This document shows, one piece after another, positions 1 to 8,020 of a stretch of DNA of 64,000 bases. The notes beneath the pieces were generated by a model. The model had not been told where the DNA came from. It ran no database searches and saw nothing but the letters and a program-made list of their open reading frames with translations. Every line of letters starts with the position of its first letter. Position 1 is the stretch's first letter. The translations under genes and the position numbers were made by a program. The stretch spans positions 5,518,001-5,582,000 of the forward strand of contig NZ_LT907842.1 of the NCBI RefSeq assembly GCF_900215245.1. Reading direction: 5' to 3'. The DNA is from Pseudomonas fluorescens. GTDB lineage: Bacteria; Pseudomonadota; Gammaproteobacteria; Pseudomonadales; Pseudomonadaceae.

Positions 1-1
1 A

Positions 2-1234
2 CAGCATTCCACAGACGCCAAATCCGAACCTGCAGATGTGGGCATCGTGTCTCTGCGTAGACTGCAGGCTTTGGGCATCAATGGGCTCGGTGATTATCTG
101 CTATCACACGCCGATGAGCTCAGTAGCGCATTGCTAGGTCAGTCTGCTGTCCTGGATGAATCAAGCGATTCCTTGGCCAGTTTACTAGCAGAACTGGACA
201 CAGATGACGACCTGACAAATCGACTCTTCGATCACACGACCTGTGACTTGCACACACTCAATGACGCCCCGAGACATCTTTGGGCAAAGGCACTAGAAAG
301 TGATCGCCTGGTGGCCAAAGCCGACGCTGTGTGGATCTTTTTTGAGAAACTCATTGCGCCAGACGGCCACGTTTCGGGCGAAGAAGTCGGATCGGAACCC
401 AAAACGGTGTTCACCGCCTTCATCGCTCGGAATGCATCGGCTCTCAAGGGAACGCTGTGGCAGTCAACGAGCGCAGACTGGGCGCTGCAACAGTATCTTC
501 TGAGCTCACCCAGCATCAGTAATGACGTGCTCAAGGTATTGCTCGATGGAGTCGTGCTCCAAGATCTATCAATGATCAAAGCGGTCTTACCTGCGGGGCG
601 CTGGGTCATGCTGGTGGCCTCATCATTCCTTCCATACAGCTCGGAGGTCAGGGACATCGTATTGAGTACTTGCCCACACCTCGAAGGCCAGTACTTGGTT
701 GAACGGTGGGATCTAGCAAAAGCCGAGATCGATATCGGCTCGCTCCAACTCGACTCGATGCTCACGCTGAGCAGAAGCAAAGCGTTGCCACTCACACTGA
801 AAATTCAGATGTGGTCAGGGCTTAGCCTGGAGACGATTGAAAGCAAACCCGAAGCGGTTCCTGAGCTCGGCCGTGTATCTGCGCTAGCCAACCAAGCTGG
901 CGAAAGGTTTGCTGATTCGCTGACGCCTGTGCTGCGACATCTGGTTCGCAACGCAAGCCTTATCCCGGAGCATCGCTCTGAAATGCTGACACAATGTCTT
1001 CGAGGGATGAAGTGGCCAGACGTTTCAGCAGTTCTGGCGTTGCTCGACGATGAGGACTTCAAAACCGTTAGCTCGAAGGTAAAGAAGATCAAGGTAAGAA
1101 ACACTGAGTCAAACCAGAGGTTGGTGGGCGCGATGAAATCTGAGGGGTACCTGGCAACGGTGACACCAGAGGACGACGTCATCATCGCAACTACCAGGCC
1201 TTCATCCATGACATCTGAGAACGGATGGCTCTAG
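2..1234 (+). CDS. C-terminal part of a large ORF, possible YobI-type NTPase (partial, 5' end outside window)
   Basis: The reading frame is open from the first complete codon at position 2, with no start before GTG at 38, so this is most likely the end of a longer gene that begins outside the window. About 410 residues are visible. They are mostly helical and acidic, with no nuclease or NTPase motif. The last 60 residues, with the basic stretch SSKVKKIKVRNTESNQRLV, recall the C-terminal tail of the large YobI-like P-loop NTPases often found among defence genes. That is recollection of family shape, not a search result. The partner P-loop domain would lie upstream of base 1. The neighbours are accessory genes. 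Confidence 0.5.
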   Translation, partial: QHSTDAKSEPADVGIVSLRRLQALGINGLGDYLLSHADELSSALLGQSAVLDESSDSLASLLAELDTDDDLTNRLFDHTTCDLHTLNDAPRHLWAKALESDRLVAKADAVWIFFEKLIAPDGHVSGEEVGSEPKTVFTAFIARNASALKGTLWQSTSADWALQQYLLSSPSISNDVLKVLLDGVVLQDLSMIKAVLPAGRWVMLVASSFLPYSSEVRDIVLSTCPHLEGQYLVERWDLAKAEIDIGSLQLDSMLTLSRSKALPLTLKIQMWSGLSLETIESKPEAVPELGRVSALANQAGERFADSLTPVLRHLVRNASLIPEHRSEMLTQCLRGMKWPDVSAVLALLDDEDFKTVSSKVKKIKVRNTESNQRLVGAMKSEGYLATVTPEDDVIIATTRPSSMTSENGWL

Positions 1235-1644
1235 CCTGACCGTTGAAGGTAGCAGCTTAGCGACCACCATACAGCGTCGCCTGGGTTCACGATTTCTAAG
1301 CCGCTCGTCCAGGCGTTCATTGAAATATCTGGAGAGTGAGCGAGGATCGTTTGCGAGGCTTATGCCTTTAGACCCTGAGTTCCAGCTACGGTCGTGTGGG
1401 GCTAACGAAGCAGAAGCTCACAAGCGATCGGCGACAGAAATCTAACGCCTTCGTCTTAAGGCCGGCCATTTCTATCAGCTGCCATCGATTACCAGCTGTA
1501 CAAAGCTGGTCATTTGCGTGGGCTAGTGCATTGACCAGCACAAGGGTACGTCTTGACCGGCAGAAATCGACCCATTCCAGCCCTTCGGCATCGAAGATAT
1601 CGGCCGTGAGCTGCTATCAGGTTGCAGGCAGATGTCGAGCCCTT
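1235..1644. other. Gene-poor stretch with a HEPN-gene relic
   Basis: No gene is supported here. Bases 1278-1308 match bases 6842-6872, inside the HEPN gene, at 29 of 31 positions. In the same reading frame the relic encodes AWVHDF, then a stop, then AAR. The rest shows no clear coding signal. The long open frame opposite the nuclease gene (1396-1836) has no ribosome binding site and looks like a shadow. Confidence 0.4.
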
Positions 1645-2817
1645 TCAACCATCCAGGGTGCTAGCGAACCAGATGATGCAATCGAGCTCGGCCAGATTTG
1701 CTGCTGGGTAGCCATCTGCCCGCTTCAGAGCCGCACGGAGAAGACGAGCACAATCGACGTAGCGCTCTCCATTGCTGAGACCTCTTGGGAACGTAATGTC
1801 CAGACCTTCAAACCAGCCTCGTATTGGGCGATTTAATACGTAGTAGTGTTTCGGGAAAAACTGACAGAGCATCTCGGAGAACAACGCGCCTCTAGTTGTC
1901 AATCCAATTGACGTGAGGCGATTTATCTCCTGAATCACTACTCGGTCACGACCTGCGAACGGGGCGTCGAGCACCCGAATAAGGCTTTTTGAAAATTCGC
2001 GAAAGTCGCTATTACGACCCGTACGCTCCCACCCTTTGCCTTGAAAGCGACTTCCCTGTTCCCCCATGTACCACAATGCACAGAGGTTGTTGTAGAAATC
2101 ATCAATTCGAGTCTGGTTCCAGATCCTGGCCTTGCTTGTACTACGAATCAGCGACACCAAATTGGTCTTATTCCTTCTAAAAGCTTTCATCTGGTCGCGC
2201 CGCCGAGTGAGGTACGGCTTATAACCTTTGAGCTTGCGTATCGCCGGCAGTGGCAGGTGATATGCCTCTTGGGTTTCTTTGGGGTCATCCGCTTTCGAGC
2301 CACCCGCGTTCGCAGGTTGGCGAGCCTCCTGATACCTATCAAGCCAAGTTTCATTCAGGGTCACGCTCACTTCGAAAACTCTTTCGATCCACTCAGACGC
2401 CAGTTGAAACTGCTCGTCAGATATGCAGGCGAAACCGTTGGCCTCGAAGTTCGTGGAGAATGCTGCCTTGGTCAAGTTGGAGGATCCAAGCAGCGCGTAG
2501 CACTTTCCATCGTGCTCACGCCAGAACATGGCCTTCGGATGAAAGCCATTGATCGACTCCGCTACCATGAACTCTTGATGGCGGTCGGCTGGGAGCCATT
2601 CCATGACGGCCCGACAGGCGCTCTTGCGGGTGATGCCAAAATCTTTTCCGACGATGAAAAGGAAAGACTCACATTGGTCGCCAAGCGACTCTTTAATACC
2701 CCACTCGGTAAGGTAAGCACTTACGATGTATAGCTCTTTCGAGCGGCTCAGTGCGCGGTGGTAAATTCCATCGAGGCTGAGATTCTCGGATTTTTTCGGA
2801 AGCAGAATCAGTTCCAT
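1645..2817 (-). CDS. Phospholipase D-fold nuclease-like protein, single HKD motif
   Basis: A 390-residue protein. Residues 20-135 form a PLD-type half domain with H93-P-K95, a G-S-S-N stretch at 111-114 and E125. This is the single-copy HKD arrangement of dimeric nucleases such as Nuc, BfiI and NgoFVII. The C-terminal 200 residues contain a helical segment (LTSIGLTTRGALFSEMLCQF, then FPKHYYVLN) resembling the DNA-binding or helix-hairpin region of some restriction proteins; this is inference. The frame is open to 2979, but I chose ATG at 2817 because AAGGCG lies about 8 bases upstream and the domain begins immediately. It is divergent from the membrane protein at 2991, with a 173-base shared promoter region. 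A role in DNA restriction or defence is likely but unproven. Confidence 0.65.
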   Translation of the reverse strand: MELILLPKKSENLSLDGIYHRALSRSKELYIVSAYLTEWGIKESLGDQCESFLFIVGKDFGITRKSACRAVMEWLPADRHQEFMVAESINGFHPKAMFWREHDGKCYALLGSSNLTKAAFSTNFEANGFACISDEQFQLASEWIERVFEVSVTLNETWLDRYQEARQPANAGGSKADDPKETQEAYHLPLPAIRKLKGYKPYLTRRRDQMKAFRRNKTNLVSLIRSTSKARIWNQTRIDDFYNNLCALWYMGEQGSRFQGKGWERTGRNSDFREFSKSLIRVLDAPFAGRDRVVIQEINRLTSIGLTTRGALFSEMLCQFFPKHYYVLNRPIRGWFEGLDITFPRGLSNGERYVDCARLLRAALKRADGYPAANLAELDCIIWFASTLDG

Positions 2818-2990
2818 ATGACGCCTTATCAAGTGTGGTACGAAATTTAGGTACGCCCTTGCCGCGTCCATAGATTGTCCGCTCTTGGCCGTTGGCAGCC
2901 TTGGATCGGTGCTCCAAGAGGATGATAGCCTTTTGCCGTAAAATGATGCACCGTTGCCACCTTTGACCATTATTTCCAAGGACTACCGAA

Positions 2991-3467
2991 GTGAGCAGTA
3001 CGCGATTCGTAGGGAATGCTAAAGAGCTGAAAAGCGCCCTGAACGACAAGGCAGACAGCATCGTAATCACCGATCGCAAGCTTGCTTTGGCGGTACGTGT
3101 GATCAAGTCCGTGACGTACACGAAGCTTGCATTGATAGCAGGCGGAGCAGGGGTAGCCGCGGCCAGCTTCTGGAACCCGGTGGGGGCTATTTCTGGTGGT
3201 GTTGCCGGAGCAAGCGGTCTGGTGGCCTTCGGAGCTGCTGCGGGTGCGGTAGGTGCTACCGGTATCAGTGGCGGCGCAGCTGCGGTTGCTGTTGCTGCGC
3301 TTGCCACCGTCGGCGTGCTTGGATTGGCGGCAATGGTCATGCATAAGGACTACGCGCTTTCGATCGATGGCGGCGCCAATGGCAAAGTCACTACCACTGA
3401 CGACAAGCCCGATATGAATGGAAAGTTCTCATTCAAGATGACCCTGAAACGCAACGGCAGCAACTGA
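2991..3467 (+). CDS. Gly/Ala-rich small membrane protein, function unknown
   Basis: 158 residues, GTG start with AAGGA 8 bases upstream. The N-terminus (1-42) is a soluble segment with the pattern KELKSALNDKADSIVIT then DRKLALAVRVIK. Residues 43-117 are almost entirely Gly, Ala, Val and Ser, giving two or three membrane-compatible stretches. The last 40 residues are charged and beta-prone (KVTTTDDKPDMNGKFSFKM). I do not recognise a named family, although short proteins with an 'IVITDxxLAxxVxxIK' head before a Gly/Ala-rich core occur in accessory regions. It is divergent from the PLD-fold nuclease. A membrane-acting effector is possible but only a guess from shape and context. Confidence 0.6.
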   Translation: MSSTRFVGNAKELKSALNDKADSIVITDRKLALAVRVIKSVTYTKLALIAGGAGVAAASFWNPVGAISGGVAGASGLVAFGAAAGAVGATGISGGAAAVAVAALATVGVLGLAAMVMHKDYALSIDGGANGKVTTTDDKPDMNGKFSFKMTLKRNGSN

Positions 3468-3688
3468 GGGGCAAGAGGGAGGCTGCCTTGTGAGGCGCCC
3501 GCTTCCGACCCGAAGCGGTCAGTCGTGATCGGCTGATATCGACCCAACGCTATCCTTGGTGGGGGGCACTCGGCTATCAGCTGACAACCGTATAAAACTG
3601 AGGAGGATGGCTGTTTACGAAACGTAGGAAGGGTTAACCGCTAGCGAGCCAGGGCGACCAACAAACTGTCTCAGAAGTAAGTGCGGCA

Positions 3689-4459
3689 TTAAAAAACCAC
3701 GTTCATTGTTAAGCTTAACTCTTCAGAGGCGCTAGCAACCTCTCTATAGTTTGCCTGAATTCCAATATTTTTTATTGGTAAATTTAACTTTGCGGCCACG
3801 CTCAGGCTTTTGTTGGCTTCACGTGTCAGGTTGATACAAATATTTTGATCCTTTATTTGGTTGCTTTGATGCCCGCGCTGCTCGACAAGCCCACGTAGCA
3901 CAGAGTCATTCCAAAGCAGGTTTTTACGAAGGTACTGCTCTGCCCCTACAATGTCAGGTTGTCCGCCGGAATAGCTACTGCTAATTGAAAATACGTTTTT
4001 TAGAACTTTTGAAATTGAGCTTTCAAAAGATACTTCGGCTGTCGCTAGAGTAGTGCGGCCTTCTAGATTGAGAGTGGAGGTGGCCCCTTCTTTTGTAATG
4101 TCCACTTGCTTGATCTGCACCTTTGACGCGCCTAGAATCTGGCAAAGCCTAGTAAAGTGACGCATTTTTTCCATTGAAAATACTTCTTTAGCCTCCGATA
4201 GTTCAGCATATACGTCTCTATCGTAAGGGCTTTGGATAAGTATATTGCCATGCCTTACCTGATCAGAATCAAGGATGTTAGTTAAGGCAGGGCATTCTTC
4301 TTTTGAAGATAGCGCGGAGGTCGGCAAAACAAACGCTTCCTCACTATATAGAAAACTCCGCTCATCTGGTGGCAGGTCGTAGCGACAGTGCTCGATATCT
4401 GACTCGTTAAGGACTAAGATCGCTCTGCGCTTGGAGTGATTTTCTGGAAACAATGACAT
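3689..4459 (-). CDS. Hypothetical protein, third gene of the GTPase operon
   Basis: 256 residues with no recognised domain. The N-terminal 100 residues are acidic and loop-rich (RAILVLNESDIEHCRYDLPP). A segment around 100-160 looks beta-rich (KVQIKQVDITKEGATSTLNL, then TTLATAEVSFE), and the C-terminus repeats that character (KLNLPIKNIGIQANYRE). No signal peptide or membrane helix is seen. It starts 21 bases after the preceding gene, and the AT-rich codon use is shared with the two upstream genes but not with most of the window. It is therefore probably co-expressed and co-inherited with the GTPase. Function unknown. Confidence 0.6.
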   Translation of the reverse strand: MSLFPENHSKRRAILVLNESDIEHCRYDLPPDERSFLYSEEAFVLPTSALSSKEECPALTNILDSDQVRHGNILIQSPYDRDVYAELSEAKEVFSMEKMRHFTRLCQILGASKVQIKQVDITKEGATSTLNLEGRTTLATAEVSFESSISKVLKNVFSISSSYSGGQPDIVGAEQYLRKNLLWNDSVLRGLVEQRGHQSNQIKDQNICINLTREANKSLSVAAKLNLPIKNIGIQANYREVASASEELSLTMNVVF

Positions 4460-4480
4460 TCAGATTTTTACTCTCGTTTA

Positions 4481-4963
4481 CTAGTGGCGACTACGAATGA
4501 ATCTAACTATCCAGCTGATTATTTCTTGGATCCATCTCGTGGTTCCTGCCAAAGAATCGCGTTGAGATCTTTTTTTTTGATGAATTCGCAGATTCTGGAG
4601 AAGCTCATCTAGTCTTGGTGCATCGACTGTCCGGTTTACTCGAGATAGAAACGTTTTCATTTGAACATCAACATCAAAATCGTCATGATTATTTTGACTA
4701 TCAATCAAACACACTATCGGTGCGGCTCTTCCGAGCGAATCACTTTCGGATGTTATTATCTGCGCTACGAAATAATTTTTAAGATGGAATATTTTCCATC
4801 CATCTCCAGAGGCTGCTAGTTTCCCGTCTGCAGTCACATGGGATATCTTCGACAAGGTTTTCTGCCTCTGTTCTGAGACCGAAATTATCTCGCTGTTTTC
4901 GTTGAGCATAGTGTCGCTAGACCTATTGTCGAGCGCCTGTGCGTAAAACGCTAGAGCTTTCAT
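4481..4963 (-). CDS. Hypothetical protein, second gene of the GTPase operon
   Basis: 160 residues, overlapping the GTPase stop by four bases (ATGA), which points to translational coupling. The middle has a compact alpha/beta look (KISHVTADGKLAASGDGWK, then FVAQIITSE and IVCLIDSQ). The C-terminal 20 residues (TRWIQEIISWIVRFIRSRH) form a strongly amphipathic basic helix that could bind a membrane. No known domain is recognised. Given the tight coupling it is likely a partner, regulator or membrane adaptor of the GTPase; this is inference from position and the terminal helix. Confidence 0.6.
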   Translation of the reverse strand: MKALAFYAQALDNRSSDTMLNENSEIISVSEQRQKTLSKISHVTADGKLAASGDGWKIFHLKNYFVAQIITSESDSLGRAAPIVCLIDSQNNHDDFDVDVQMKTFLSRVNRTVDAPRLDELLQNLRIHQKKRSQRDSLAGTTRWIQEIISWIVRFIRSRH

Positions 4964-5616
4964 ATAGACCCCATTACCTGGATTAAATGCTGAACTGTCG
5001 ACTTCATTCTGGAGTCGACATCAAATGATCCGAGGATTACTTTTGGTCGTGTATTTAGCTTAGAAAGCCCGGCCTCAAGCTGCACCCTTATGAAGTTATC
5101 TCTAAAGTCTCCCTTGACGGCAGAACTGGCAGTAAGATAGCCATCAATTTTATCCATGTGAGTGACTATCACTATAAGAATCGGTGCCTTCTTGCCGCTA
5201 TCCTTCAGCGCTTTCTGCCACACTTCAGCAAGCCCTAGGTCTCGCTGGACGCGACTAACATCAATAGAAGAGGCTTTGATTAGGTACAGGGCGTAGTCAG
5301 CTGTGTTGTATAGCCTATGCCAATCCTCTTTAGCATCTGCGCCACCAGGGACGTCAAGCGTTGCTTTGAGTTCGAATTTTAAATCTTGCAAAGAAAGTCG
5401 ATTGGACGCAACTCTCTCAGTCGAAACTGTTTGGGCATTCACTGTATTGAGGGTGCCAGTGCTCAGAAAATGTAGCAAAGTGCTTTTTCCTGCACCCCTA
5501 GCTCCAAGCACGGCGATTCGCTTCCCCGCAATCTTGATTACGATCTTGTCCCAAGCGTCAGTTATAATTGTGAAAGGCGAGAGAATTGCTTCAATGACGT
5601 CGTCGAACATGCTCAT
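4960..5616 (-). CDS. Small TRAFAC-like GTPase, first gene of a three-gene accessory operon
   Basis: 218 residues from ATG 5616; an in-frame TTG at 5628 is possible, and neither has a strong ribosome site. An N-terminal amphipathic helix (MFDDVIEAILSPFTIIT) precedes a P-loop GARGAGKST (38-46), a G3 motif DVPGG (88-92) in place of DTPG/DxxG, and a G4 motif VTHMD (about 151-155), as in dynamin, AIG1 or Era-type GTPases. The protein is little more than one GTPase domain, so it must act through partners, and the two downstream ORFs are the obvious candidates. AT-rich codon use suggests horizontal origin. GTPase-centred multi-gene conflict systems are known in bacteria, but these partners are not ones I recognise. 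Confidence 0.75.
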   Translation of the reverse strand: MSMFDDVIEAILSPFTIITDAWDKIVIKIAGKRIAVLGARGAGKSTLLHFLSTGTLNTVNAQTVSTERVASNRLSLQDLKFELKATLDVPGGADAKEDWHRLYNTADYALYLIKASSIDVSRVQRDLGLAEVWQKALKDSGKKAPILIVIVTHMDKIDGYLTASSAVKGDFRDNFIRVQLEAGLSKLNTRPKVILGSFDVDSRMKSTVQHLIQVMGSI

Positions 5617-6086
5617 GAGAGATTCCAATCCGTGGTGCTTAAGCAGTTTTCGGCTACCTAGCCAGATACTTTAATTGTTGGTGCAGTCTGTCTGTAGATT
5701 TGACCCGCCGCTGTTGCTGTCAGTTGGGGCTGAAGGCAGAGGGGCGCCAAAAACTAAAGAAGCAAACATACAAGTAGGCCCGATGATACCATTCATAGTG
5801 GATGCATTCTGCTCTTGTCAACGCAGTAAAGCACGGTCGAGTCAAAGCACTCTGTGAGGACGGTTGCGCGCTCACGTTGAAAACGTCATAACGAGCGCCC
5901 CGAATCCTGGGCAAACTGTGAACCCACAGCCTTGGGATGAATGTCCGCAATGGGGCGTTAGCAGCCATTCGCGACTGACCGTTAATGACCATTGCGAAAG
6001 TGCTGCTCTTGCTCATTTTCGAGGCTGGCAAGAACGCTGTGGGAGCGGGTTTACCCGCGAAGCAGGAACGGAAAAACGGCTGCAAA
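5617..6086. other. Intergenic region upstream of the GTPase operon
   Basis: About 470 bases with no supported gene. It should contain the promoter of the leftward GTPase operon and a REP element near 6039-6066. Open frames on both strands here (for example 5675-5857 and 5720-6100) have no ribosome binding site and no recognisable protein character. Confidence 0.4.
6039..6066 (+). repeat. REP element
   Basis: A Pseudomonas-type repetitive extragenic palindrome with the core GTGGGAGCGGGTTTACCCGC followed by GAAGCAGG. It is the same family as the copies at 41745-41903. It lies just beyond the 3' end of the leftward gene at 6087. Confidence 0.8.
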
Positions 6087-6425
6087 TTACGTACGAACAC
6101 TCGGGTTTTGACGCAAGGCCTGTAACGCTCGGGCCTTATCTACGGATTCATATACCTCGCGGTCACGGAGGTATGCAATGCCATAAATCGCATCGTTTTC
6201 TTCGGCTGAAAATGTTCGGCTAGGGCTAAAACCCAAGGCTTCATAAACGTGGAAGCGCGGAGCGTCAAAAGTAGTCAGATCTAGTAAGTAGTCGGGATGC
6301 GCTGCCCCTGATCCTGCAACATCAGCCGCCCACGTTTGTAGCTCCAGCGTACTGATCGCGTTGCTCAGATAGCATTTCACTACGTAGGCAATGGTCGTAG
6401 GGTTTTCCCGCGTAAGCCCAGTCAT
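6087..6425 (-). CDS. Short hypothetical protein, immunity/antitoxin-sized
   Basis: 112 residues from the ATG at 6425. AGGAG lies 9 bases upstream of this ATG but only 3 bases before the earlier in-frame ATG at 6431, so 6425 is preferred. The protein is acidic and cytoplasmic, with the sequence YVVKCYLSNAISTLELQTWA near the N-terminus and a second helical region (LRDREVYESVDKARALQALR). It has the size and look of the short proteins found as immunity proteins or antitoxins, but no partner toxin is adjacent. It is divergent from the HEPN gene, with only 42 bases between the starts. Function unknown. Confidence 0.55.
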   Translation of the reverse strand: MTGLTRENPTTIAYVVKCYLSNAISTLELQTWAADVAGSGAAHPDYLLDLTTFDAPRFHVYEALGFSPSRTFSAEENDAIYGIAYLRDREVYESVDKARALQALRQNPSVRT

Positions 6426-6467
6426 GATCATCCTCTCCTGTGCGCTTCATGCCCATTCATTATCAGG

Positions 6468-7169
6468 ATGGATAGGGGAGGGCTGAAGTTCATTCGGCCG
6501 TACCACGTCGACAACAGCTCGCGGATTACGCTCGACATCCCGTTGCTTGAAGCACTACTCAGGCTACCTGTTGGGGAACTTAAGGAACGTATCGACGAGG
6601 CGGTCGTTTCCTTCCTCAGAGCCAATACCGATGCGCCATCCATAGATGAACGATCCGAACTGATCCTGATGCGGGTCGCCATAGACACACTGCTTGACGT
6701 TCCGCATGACAAAGCTGCCTTCCGCAGGGCCATCAACGAACACTTCGACGAGCTACCGAACCAGCCCATCTGGCATAAAGGGAGCCAGGACGAACAGTGG
6801 TGGTGCAAGCACTGGGACAAGCACGTAAATCGCCCGCTCGACGCCTGGGTTCACGATTTCTGTGCCGCTCGTAACGCCGCAGCTCATGGCCCCGCAAATG
6901 GTGAGAAGGGAAGCATCTGGCCTCGCCATAACCATCTCATTTTCTCCGCCTGGTTGCTGCCGCTGATCGTCAAAAAGCTACTTTCCCAAGTCGGGCTTTA
7001 CGCGTTCACCGCCGAAGATAAGGTCGCCAGGGCGGGCTTTGAGGTCTTTCTGGCGCACGATCTGCTGGCCTTCACCGACAAGGATGAGAACAAGGTTTGG
7101 TGGCAAACAGCCGAGTCTGAGCTTTATCTGCCTCTGTTTGCTGAGCAATTGCAGCGAGCATGCGAATGA
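6468..7169 (+). CDS. HEPN-domain protein (Rx4H motif)
   Basis: 233 residues, mostly helical. Residues 128-140 (WVHDFCAARNAAAH) contain R135-N-A-A-A-H140, matching the Rx4-6H signature of HEPN proteins, many of which are RNases in toxin-antitoxin and abortive-infection systems. The N-terminal 100 residues probably form a separate helical sensor or binding region (LLEALLRLPVGELKERIDEA). The ATG at 6468 has little spacing from its AGG; no better start is visible. No nucleotidyltransferase (MNT) partner follows, so if it is a toxin it is either solitary or self-contained. A 31-base copy of the HEPN-motif region survives at 1278-1308. Confidence 0.65.
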   Translation: MDRGGLKFIRPYHVDNSSRITLDIPLLEALLRLPVGELKERIDEAVVSFLRANTDAPSIDERSELILMRVAIDTLLDVPHDKAAFRRAINEHFDELPNQPIWHKGSQDEQWWCKHWDKHVNRPLDAWVHDFCAARNAAAHGPANGEKGSIWPRHNHLIFSAWLLPLIVKKLLSQVGLYAFTAEDKVARAGFEVFLAHDLLAFTDKDENKVWWQTAESELYLPLFAEQLQRACE

Positions 7170-7280
7170 CAAAACCATGGTGTTGTGGGCTTGAGTCAAT
7201 GCGTGCTGATACGCAGTGGGATAAGGGGAGGGAATCCGGGAGAGAAGTGAAGATCTAGCTTGAAACCGCCCTCGACCCGG

Positions 7281-7345
7281 TGTGTAAACCAATTTTTTGA
7301 TGTGTAAATCACCCCGCTTTACACGTCAAAAAACTGGTTTACACA
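7281..7345. repeat. Large near-perfect inverted repeat with GTGTAAA motifs
   Basis: Two 28-base arms (7281-7308 and 7318-7345) are reverse complements with two mismatches and are separated by 9 bases. Each arm carries two copies of TGTGTAAA or its near-variant, giving four related heptamers. It lies 110 bases after the HEPN gene and 155 bases before the antitoxin-like gene. A T-run does not directly follow the second arm, so it is not a typical intrinsic terminator. It may be a regulator-binding site or a transposase/recombinase recognition structure. Confidence 0.75.
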
Positions 7346-7500
7346 TTTCCTGAGACGCCAGCCTCAGGCCACCGTAACCACATGCCGGGATCGTAGTAAT
7401 AGGCACGCCTGAAACTGACACCAGGCTCGCCTATAAGGGGGAGACAGTGAGCGGATGGCGATGGTGTAGTCTAGGATCAGACCGCAGAAGGAGCGTACTC

Positions 7501-7719
7501 ATGAGCACTTTGCCCCCCGATCAACAGGCCCGTTATTTAGAAGTGCTCGACGCAGCGAAGCGTTTGTATAGCGGCGATATCGACGCAGCCATGCACTGGA
7601 TGTCACGTCCGGTAAAAGCATTTGGCGGCAAAGCTCCTGCCGCTATGGTCACGACCAGGCTGGAGACGGACATGGCTATCGAGTTAATCAGGCGCTTGGA
7701 TCACGGGTTTGTCGCCTGA
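7501..7719 (+). CDS. MbcA/ParS/Xre-type (DUF2384) antitoxin-like protein
   Basis: 72 residues. GAAGGAG lies 7 bases upstream of the ATG at 7501, which decides the start although the frame is open from 7447. The segment DAAMHWMSRPVKAFGGKAPA, followed by LETDMAIELIRRLDHG, is the C-terminal toxin-binding module of the Xre/MbcA/ParS antitoxins, which normally neutralise a RES-domain NADase or a related toxin. The N-terminal helix-turn-helix of the full Xre type is absent, so it resembles the short MbcA-like forms. No RES-type gene lies on either side (7720-8020 is empty), so it appears to be orphaned. Confidence 0.75.
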   Translation: MSTLPPDQQARYLEVLDAAKRLYSGDIDAAMHWMSRPVKAFGGKAPAAMVTTRLETDMAIELIRRLDHGFVA

Positions 7720-8020
7720 TTGTCAGCGAACAGCGCTCTAGAGGCGTGTCAGATGTCGAGCCTGATTCGGCTCAGGGCTGCCAAGCCAGCCACACCCTGA
7801 TGATGTAAACCTCCATATGCCCATCGGGCGAATTGGCCGTGCGCCTCCTGAGTCGCCCTGGGTGAGGTTAGTTCCTTCTCGATCTATGCTGAGTGCGGGG
7901 CGTCTAGGCGTCTCTCAGCAACTTTTCTAACGTGACCTGCTCCCTAGTGCTCAACAGCTCCACAGGGTCGGTACTGTACGACTGCAGCGAGTCGAAAACG
8001 TAAGCACGTCCCTCGGGGCT
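7720..8020. other. Intergenic stretch, no gene seen
   Basis: About 300 bases between the antitoxin-like gene and the convergent DUF7693-like gene. No reading frame with a ribosome site was found and no toxin partner for the antitoxin. The only local structure is a short palindrome near 7980 (CGACTGCAGCGAGTCG). Confidence 0.3.

Noticed and set aside
1396..1836. Rightward 146-codon frame overlapping the end of the PLD-fold gene
   Set aside because: No ribosome site, low-complexity Ser-rich composition, and it overlaps a better supported gene.
5675..6100. Small frames on both strands before the GTPase operon
   Set aside because: No start site or recognisable sequence; part of the region is a REP element.
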